Source: Kingdonia uniflora (lineage: Eukaryota > Streptophyta > Magnoliopsida > Ranunculales > Circaeasteraceae). Taken from it: a DNA stretch of 64,000 bases. How positions within the stretch are numbered: the stretch's first letter is position 1; every line of letters begins with the position of its first letter. Location of the stretch: contig JACGCM010001129.1 in the NCBI GenBank assembly GCA_014058105.1, forward strand, positions 2,491,001 through 2,555,000, given 5' to 3'. Position numbers and translations under genes: made by a program. This document shows, one piece after another, positions 58,080-64,000 of this stretch. The notes under the pieces are model-generated. The model did no database searches, was not told the origin of the DNA, and worked only from the letters and a program-made list of their open reading frames with translations.

Positions 58080-58519
58080 ATCAGGGAAATGTTCTAAAAC
58101 AATTGTCTCGAGATAATGCTTAAGTTGTTGGCCATTGACGTTAAAAGTTTTCCCAATACGATAATTTTTTTACTTCAGCCCAACAATTTTGGTGTATGCT
58201 TACGACTTCAAACGGGCCATGCCAACGGGTTTGCAATTTTCCAGGAAAAAGGCACAGCTTTGAGTTAAACAATAAGACTTTTTTTCCTGGTGTAAAGATT
58301 TTTCAAACTATATGTTTATCATGATATGTCTTTGTCCGATCCTTATAGAATTTAACATTTTTGTACCCCTCTTGTCTTATTTCTTCTAACTCACTTAGTT
58401 GAAGTTTTTGATGAAGTCCTGCTGCGTCTATTTGAAAATTAAACCTCTTAATTGCCCAGTAATTATGCTTCAATTCCACAGGCAAGTGACAAGCTTTGCC
58501 AAAAATATATCTATAACGT
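58080..58519 (-). pseudogene. Gypsy integrase C-terminal remnant
   Basis: Reads [20 protein letters not shown], then [33 protein letters not shown] and KTYHDKHIV with a TAG at 58303-58305, then FTPGKKVLLFNSKLCLFPGK and [24 protein letters not shown] and LFPGKL..RW.GPF are diagnostic of plant Athila/Tat-branch integrases. The catalytic core lies upstream and is absent from the window. Confidence 0.88.
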
Positions 58520-58536
58520 GATGCAGTGGCTTATTC

Positions 58537-59366
58537 TGTATCACGACCTCATGCTACATCTCTGAGCTACGGATGAACTTTCGACCTCAGCAGCAGAACA
58601 CATGCACAGTCTCAACCATATACAGAACGAGTTACTCAACCAATACCACTCATCCCTAGCAATACTCGTGCTATTGGTTGAGAGCCGTCTTGTAATAGCT
58701 TACTTTGTATCTTAGACTTAAACCTAGCACTCGATCTCATCAGCATATAGGAAACACTACTAAAGACATCACCAAACTTTCCCAGTTCGAGATATCACTT
58801 TCGACCCCTACAACAGCAGTCCGACCTGCCAAACTTTCCCAGTTTGAGATATCACTTTCGACCTCTACAACAGCAGTCTGACCTGCCAAACTTTCCAAGT
58901 TTGAGATATCACATTTGATCTCTGCACCAGAAGTTTGACCTGCGCAAGATATACAGTCAGCAATAGAGCCATTGTACAACATCAAAAGACAGAACGTATA
59001 CAACCTGGTCAAATAATATCTCACACTCACTTTGTAATGTCTATCATCAAGGGACTTTATGGTCCTCAATTGGCTATATTAGGAGACCTATAAAAGGACC
59101 TGGAGAACTGTAGATGGGGGACGAAACGATCATTGTAGAAAAGTTCTTATTCTATCATTCTATATTCTTAACACATTCATTGTAATAGACTAATAATCTC
59201 AATACGATCAGCACTTTCTCAAAATCCTCAGGAGAGGTCGTGGTTTTTGACCCCTTCAGGGGTTTTCCACGCTATATCATCTTGTTGTTCATTATTTGTT
59301 ACTCTTGAACGTTCTAAACACATTTAGTGTAAAGGCTAACTCTTTATACTGGAATTAGGCTATACA
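58537..59366 (+). repeat. Tat element 5' LTR
   Basis: The right border is fixed by the primer site. The left border (TGTATCACGACCTC) is inferred from where Athila integrase similarity ends. ACGACCTC/TCGACC-like words recur through it. Contains a 57-bp tandem array at 58774-58944. Confidence 0.7.
58774..58944. repeat. 57-bp tandem repeat, three copies
   Basis: Units start at 58774, 58831 and 58888, each beginning AAACTTTCC and containing GAGATATCAC and ACAGCAGT or its variant. Copies 1 and 2 are nearly identical; copy 3 is more diverged. The period is a multiple of three, so an antisense open frame (59069-58740) reads a repeated SLAGQTAVVEVESDISNWE peptide, which I regard as incidental. Confidence 0.9.
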
Positions 59367-59439
59367 TTTGGCACCGTCTGTGGGAGCCAAAGTTCTCAAA
59401 CCTATTGTCTCAAAACGTCACTTAACACCTTTTCTCAGA

Positions 59440-60453
59440 ATGTCGCCTCCGGATCAAAATGCACCAATCATCCAGGTAGTAGAGAACGTAGCTTTAGCAG
59501 ATTTGAGAGCTACTCTTAACTTAGAAGCAGAACGACATCCAGCCCCAGAATAACAACTCATGAGTATCCAGAGTATGCTAAAATCTTACAAGGTCAACAG
59601 GTTGCCGCCCAGAAAAACAAAGCCGTACTACCTGAGGGGTCGCAAATTTCCGTCCATGATAGAATAGGACCTCCTACAAAAAGCGTTCCCGCGGGAGGTA
59701 TGCTGCGATCTAATCGTCAACAACAGGATATGGATCCCGCCCCGGTCCAGGAGATCCAACAGGATGTAGATGACGACCTAGCGAGAGCCAGACATACCAA
59801 AAATCTACCTCGAAGAGTTCAGGTCCCAGCGAAGAAACGACTAAGCGAAGGGGGAGGTGACCACAACCCTGGAGAAGAACGCGTCACACGACAAACCATC
59901 ACAACCCGTCAATATGTCACACAGGAGCACGTCGAAAAGCGAATCAAAGAATTGTTCGTAGATCAAAAAGTACAAAGGGAATGATTCAGTGGAGCAGGTT
60001 CAAGAGTTCCAAGACGTTCTAGGCCTGCATTCCACGTCCAACCACATTCTTTACCGGCTCTTTCCTACCAGCTTATCAGGCAAACCCTTACGGTGGTTCC
60101 ATACACTGCCTGAAGGAACTATCACAACTTTTGAACAGCTATGCGAGCTCTTCGTCAAGAACTACTCGTACAACAAAGATAAGGAGGAGAACTTGTATTC
60201 TTTGTTCAGCCTAAAACAAATACCAGGAGAAAAGCTCGAGACGTTTTCCAAAAAGTTCTTGGAATTAGCTCGCAAAGTGGATCGACTCGACCAGAGTATC
60301 ACTATTTTTGCTTTTACCAACGCCTTACTAGTTGATGGCCGAGCAAAGGAGTACCTCGTCCTCAACAAGCCAACCACATTGGAGTACATGATCGAAAAGG
60401 TCAACGGATACATCGACCTGGAACGGATGGTGTCCGACAGACAGAAACCTTAA
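59440..60453 (+). pseudogene. Tat element gag
   Basis: An ATG at 59440 (MSPPDQNAPIIQVVENVALA) begins gag after the primer site. A stop at about 59551 and a frame change precede 59700-59984 (Arg/Gln-rich, VEKRIKELFVDQK). The retrotransposon gag core at 59989-60453 contains LFPTSLSGKPLRWFHTLPEG, LCELFVKNYSYN, FSLKQIPGEKLETFSKKFLE and YMIEKVNGYIDLER. A further stop follows LER..DRQKP at 60451. No zinc knuckle was read downstream. Confidence 0.88.
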
Positions 60454-61974
60454 AAATCAGCACCGACAGCTCAAGATCAGCCAAACCATTCCGATTTCAA
60501 TCGGACATCAGTTCAAGGAGGAGACATAAATGGGTCAAATCCAATGACGAGCGACCTCGGAAGGGAAGTAACTTGCCTCGCCCTTACCTTCCGAAGATGA
60601 ATGCGACTATGGCTAGCATATATCCTATATTACAGAAGGACAAATTCTTCTGAAATGTACAGTATCTACAGCCGATCGAGAAAAAACCGTACTGCATCCA
60701 CCATAAGGTCCGACATCATGAAATAGAGTAATGTTTTTTCCTACAACGGTTGCTAGAGTATATCTTTGCAAATAGGCGAATGCATAAATACATAATGGAT
60801 GTGGAGAGTTATAAGAACGGGAGTTACAAAAACCCTACTGCAGCTGTGCAAACTCAGGAGCCCGCAGCTGAAAAACATCTATACCATATCTCCCTCTGCC
60901 ATCTCGTGGAGACCCAGGTCATCAAAGAGTCAAGCATAACCAAGAGAAGGCGTGTCGCACAATGTCATGATCTGTCCATGCAGGATAAAGAAGCTCGTTT
61001 AATCCCATTATCCAGCTCTCAGCGAACTGGAATCTCTTTCGACGATTGCGATGTTCAACACGTCAGCTATCCTCACCATGATGCCTTGATAATCATGTTG
61101 AAAATGCAGAAATGGTGCTTCATACAATGATGGTCGACACGAGCAACACCATTGAACTTCTTTTTCAGAGCACGATCGACCAGATGGGTCTGGCCGATAA
61201 GGTTTAGCCCCGCGATGCTGATGTCTGCGGTTTCAGCAGGTCCAAGGAAGAATGTGTGGGGAAGATCGTACTCCCCATCATCGCATGGCCGGTGATACTA
61301 GACGTTGCCTTTTACGTCGTTAACATAGAGTCCCGGTATCTAGGGATCTTGGGTCATTGTCGGCTGCACAATATGCACGTTATTTCATCAACCTAGCACT
61401 TGGCATTAAGTTTTAAGTGGGAGGGTAGCGTGTACGAAATAAAAGGAAGTCAGAAATTAGCTCGAGCATGCGAAAATTCTGTTGTCATTGAACCAGCACA
61501 TTTCAAACATCAACTTGCATAGAAATTACATAGGACAACAGGATATAGTTCAGTAAACTATGCAGTTAACGTAGCAGAGCAACATCTGCCCGACGTAGAA
61601 ACTATAGAATGCGTCGAAATTAGCGGGCCCAAACGGGGGACATATATTGGAACCCATCTGCCCCCTGTAGAGTGCGAAACTCTCATCCAGTTCCTTAAAG
61701 ACAACAATAATGTCTTTGCCTAGACATTCACGAGATGTCGGGTATCGACTCGAACCTGGCCTGTTACAAACTCAACTTGAAGGAAAAAGCCGTGCCTATC
61801 AAACTGAAATAGAGGACTTTAGCACCTAGACTTCGCGAGAAAGTCAACAGGGAAATTGAAAAGATCATCGAGGTCAGTTTTATCCGCAAGGCTAATTACC
61901 CAGAATGGCTATCAGATATTGTAGCGGTACCAAAGAAGAATGGGAAGATCAGGGTATGCGCGGATTTTACCGAC
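60454..61974 (+). pseudogene. Tat element gag end, protease and RT approach
   Basis: The open frame 60750-61130 includes ISFDDCDVQHVSYPHHDALI, equivalent to the segment before the protease in Tat elements. A frameshift leads to MVDTSNTIELLF, where the protease motif DTGS reads DTSN. The interval 61380-61720 is poorly readable. From about 61790 VPIKLK, PRLREKVNREIEKIIEVSFI, YPEWLSDIVAVPKKNGKIRV and CADFTDLN form the start of RT. Confidence 0.75.
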
Positions 61975-62672
61975 TTGAACAGACATACGCTGAAAGATAG
62001 TTTCCCACTCCCTGTCATCAATAACCTACTCGACTCTACGTCTAGGCACGAGCTCTTGTCTATGATGGATGTTGCGCCAAGCTACAACCAGATACCTATG
62101 TCACCTGAAGACCAAGAGAAAACAGCATTTATTACAGAACACGGCCTATATTGCTACAAAGTCATACCGTTTGGTCTCAAGAACACTGGCGCTACTTACC
62201 AGCGGTTGATGACTCATATGTTCAAGGATCACCTCGGCAGAACTATGGAGGTCTATATAGACGATATGTTGTGCAAAAGTTTTAAGAAGGAAAACCATGT
62301 TGCGGATCTACAAACGGCCTTCAACATCCTTCGTCTCTACAAGATGAGACTCAACCTTGACAAATGCCAGTTCGGGGTTCAACCAGGAAAATTCTTGGAC
62401 CACATAATCAGCAAGCGTGACATTGAAACTGATTCGGATCAAATACACGCACTGTTATCCATGCCTTCCACCAGAACAAAGAAAGACGTCCAGAAACTAA
62501 CAGGAAAGATTGCCGCAATAAATCATTTTGTCTCAAAATCGTCTGATTGCTGTCGATGGTTGCTCAACATACTACGTGTGGGAACAAAAAAATAGAAATT
62601 CATGAAAAACCACGAAATCGAATGGACAGTAGAGTGCGAAACTGCTTTCTAGCAATTAAAACTTTGCTTGGG
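61975..62672 (+). pseudogene. Tat element reverse transcriptase, left of LINE insert
   Basis: Continues RT: HTLKDSFPLPVINNLLDSTS, LSMMDVAPSYNQIPM, ITEHGLYCYKVIPFGLKNTG and VYIDDMLCKSFKK (YIDD active site), then LDKCQFGVQPGKFLDHIISK and the connection to RNase H. A TAG at 62593 and another at 62651 break the frame. Coding stops at ...QLKLCLG, where the LINE fragment interrupts. Confidence 0.9.
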
Positions 62673-63215
62673 ATCTTTTTTTGTTCTTGAACGAATGTGT
62701 TTTTATTTATTGCGAAAAGCAATAAGACATGTGGAGGACATAAAGCCTGGCAACTATTTTACTGCCCAATTGTAGTTATTCCTAGTTTATCCATGAAGTA
62801 TGTTGCGCGTATCTGCCTAGGAAGAGTGGATGTATTCTAGAAAAGTTGTGAGTGTTGTGAGCTGCCTAGCTTAGAGAGGCCATCAGCTGTACCATTGCCT
62901 TCCATGTAAGTATGTATCATGGTAATTTGTAGCTCCATTCCTAGCTAAGTAATAAGCTTCCAAGTCGTACTATACTTTGCGGGACAAATATACTGACATC
63001 TGAACCAGTTTACCAGAAGTTGAGCATCTACTTCAATGATGAGTTGAAGCCAGTTCTGTTATTTGCAATGCATTAAACCATGAAGGAGAGCGAACATTTC
63101 TGCAGCTGTGTTAGTGCCATGACCAAGTGCAATGTTGTACCCAAGTTGAAGTTCACCCAGATTGTTTCTAATTACTCCTCCAGCTCCATTCATTCCAAAA
63201 GGAAGTACTGAACCT
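62673..63215 (-). mobile_element. 5'-truncated LINE insertion (ORF2 RNase H tail)
   Basis: The insert splits Tat coding. Ten bases TTTGCTTGGG flank it on both sides (62663-62672 and 63216-63225). On the minus strand it reads FGMNGAGGVIRNNLGELQLG, GHGTNTAAEMFALLHGLMHC, then a stop, IIEVDAQLLVNWF and MEGNGTADGLSKLG, the RNase H domain found at the C-terminus of plant L1 ORF2. The minus-strand 3' end shows a short A-run (T7 at 62676-62682 on +). Truncated 5' end, A-rich 3' end and target duplication are what LINE integration produces. Confidence 0.88.
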
Positions 63216-64000
63216 TTTGCTTGGGCTCACCACCAATAATGAGTATGCCTAGCGAAGGGAAAGAGCTCACCATCTATGTCGCAGTTACTGAAGAATCGTT
63301 AAGTTCCTTTCTCATTCGGCTTGAGGAAAAAACTGAGAAACCCGTCTATTTCATAAGTAAAACTCTCATTCCAGCAGAATCTCAATACAGCAAGGTCGAA
63401 AAACTGTTGTTAGCCCTCGTTTATATCTCGCAGAAATTGAGACAATACTTTTAGGCCCACTCAGTTCAAGTAGTGACCAACTACCCTCTACGTAAAATGT
63501 TATCCAAACGAGAAAAATCAAGATGAGTCCAACAATGGTCAGTCACTCTTGGCGAGCACGACATCCAATTTGAAGCCAGACATTCTGAAAATGGCCAGGC
63601 CGTAGTAGACTTCCTTGCCGACTTCCCCGCAAAAGATCCTGACTGGAAAGAAGATAACAGAAAAACTGATGAAGAACAGCTCAAAGAAAGGGCAGATTGG
63701 ATAACGCAAAAGGGGTGGCGTCTTCTGACTGATGGATCAACTAGATCCACAAAATCAGCCATCGGAATCGTACTGATCACGCCTTCTAATGATAGAATCG
63801 GAAAGGCGATCCGATTGAATTTTGAAGCTACAAACAACGCAGCAGAATATGAGGCAATGATTCACGATTTAGACATGGCTTTCAAAATGGGAGTGTCCGA
63901 GCTATCCGTGTATTCGGACTCTCTGCTCATTGTAAACCATTACACACACAAAATTCTGAAGAACGGGAAAATGATCGATTACGCAGCTGCAGTAGCCGAC
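63216..64000 (+). pseudogene. Tat element RNase H and archaeal-type RNase H
   Basis: Right of the LINE, Tat coding resumes with LGSPPIMSMPSEGKELTIYV, then FLIRLEEKTEKPVYFISKTL and QYSKVEKLLLALVYISQKLR (RT-linked RNase H). After a stop at 63452 a tether region follows: HDIQFEARHSENGQAVVDFL. The second RNase H begins WRLLTDGSTRSTKSAIGIVL and continues FEATNNAAEYEAMIHDLDMA and LSVYSDSLLIVNH, with the Asp/Glu/Asp ligands all present. The window ends within it. Confidence 0.9.

Larger units (their letters stand above)
55515..58519 (-). mobile_element. Ty3/gypsy (Athila-type) 3' portion
   Basis: On the minus strand, integrase C-terminus (58519 to about 58080) is followed by about 1.4 kb of non-coding DNA, a polypurine tract AAGTTTGGGGGTATT (56636-56650) and an LTR running TGATAGACTTAG (56635) to CTCAAATCA (55515). 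The left end cuts Copia-3 integrase. The right end is cut by the LTR of the Tat element at 58537, so its 5' part lies beyond it. Confidence 0.85.
58537..64000 (+). mobile_element. Ty3/gypsy Tat-lineage element, runs off the window
   Basis: An LTR ending TATACA at 59366 is followed by TTGGCACCGTCTGTGGGAGC, the primer-site phrase typical of Tat-lineage elements. Gag, protease, RT and RNase H follow, and then a second, archaeal-type RNase H in 63700-64000, a hallmark of the Tat/Ogre branch. Integrase and 3' LTR lie beyond the window. A LINE fragment is inserted at 62673-63215. Frames are broken at many points. Confidence 0.9.

Noticed and set aside
58774..58944. CRISPR-like direct repeat
   Set aside because: The repeats are contiguous with no unique spacers and lie in a plant LTR.
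58740..59069. Minus-strand 109-codon frame with a repeated 19-residue peptide
   Set aside because: Explained by the 57-bp tandem repeat of the Tat LTR; no start context or homology.

Overview
This window looks like a repeat-dominated stretch of a flowering-plant nuclear genome, probably a eudicot. It is AT-rich, has plant GT-AG introns, and carries remnants of a clade of plant mTERF genes, a laccase and an LRK10-like receptor. It also holds Copia, Gypsy, LINE, Mutator, hAT and Helitron elements with plant-type domains. No bacterial, organellar, CRISPR, rRNA or tRNA features were seen. The species cannot be named from the sequence alone.

Layout. Bases 1-1858 are AT-rich and unassigned. From about 1859 to 7900 (+) lies a decayed autonomous Helitron (N-terminal domain, HUH Rep, PIF1 helicase) with a duplicated N-terminal exon cassette. 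Downstream, all on +, are an unrecognised gene-like stretch (9240-10130), an LRK10-like/WAK-type ectodomain (10480-11178) and a 5' laccase fragment (11545-12240). Next come a scrap of mTERF (13505-13640, -) and hAT-like ends (13771 and 20961). The hAT ends bracket a decayed Copia on the minus strand (15290-20802). A nearly intact mTERF gene with one stop (22379-23560, -) is followed by an 11.4-kb Sirevirus-like Copia (24035-35397, +) with LTRs of about 1.05 kb, a perfect 5-bp target duplication (GAGCG) and a third, env-position ORF.

The only long intact host ORF is an mTERF gene at 36150-37307 (-). Beyond it lie another mTERF scrap (37640-38227), a 1.66-kb non-autonomous LTR element (38830-40487, -), a 510-bp hAT-type MITE (40730-41239) and a complete 5.7-kb Mutator-like element with a FAR1/MULE transposase (41364-47063). 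A further mTERF gene (47897-52273, -) is split by a 3'-truncated Copia (48522-51690, +). From 52889 to the right edge the elements are stacked: a LINE RT scrap, a Copia with 5' LTR (53053-55514, +), an Athila-type Gypsy 3' part (55515-58519, -), and a Tat-lineage Gypsy (58537 to beyond 64000, +). The last of these carries a 5'-truncated LINE tail (62673-63215, -).

How it fits together. The host content is mainly a minus-strand tandem mTERF family, predicted to act in organelle nucleic-acid metabolism, that duplicated with its flanking DNA and was then broken by transposons. Nearly all other coding sequence belongs to the transposons. The points most worth following are: palindromic TTCGAA arrays placed in the LTRs of two different Copia families and before the third ORF of the Sirevirus-like element; the anomalous 26-27 bp duplication around the truncated Copia in mTERF; the repeated 99-bp exons at the 3' end of the MULE transposase gene; and tandem TATA-bearing units in the small LTR element. 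All comparisons were made by eye; no database was consulted.
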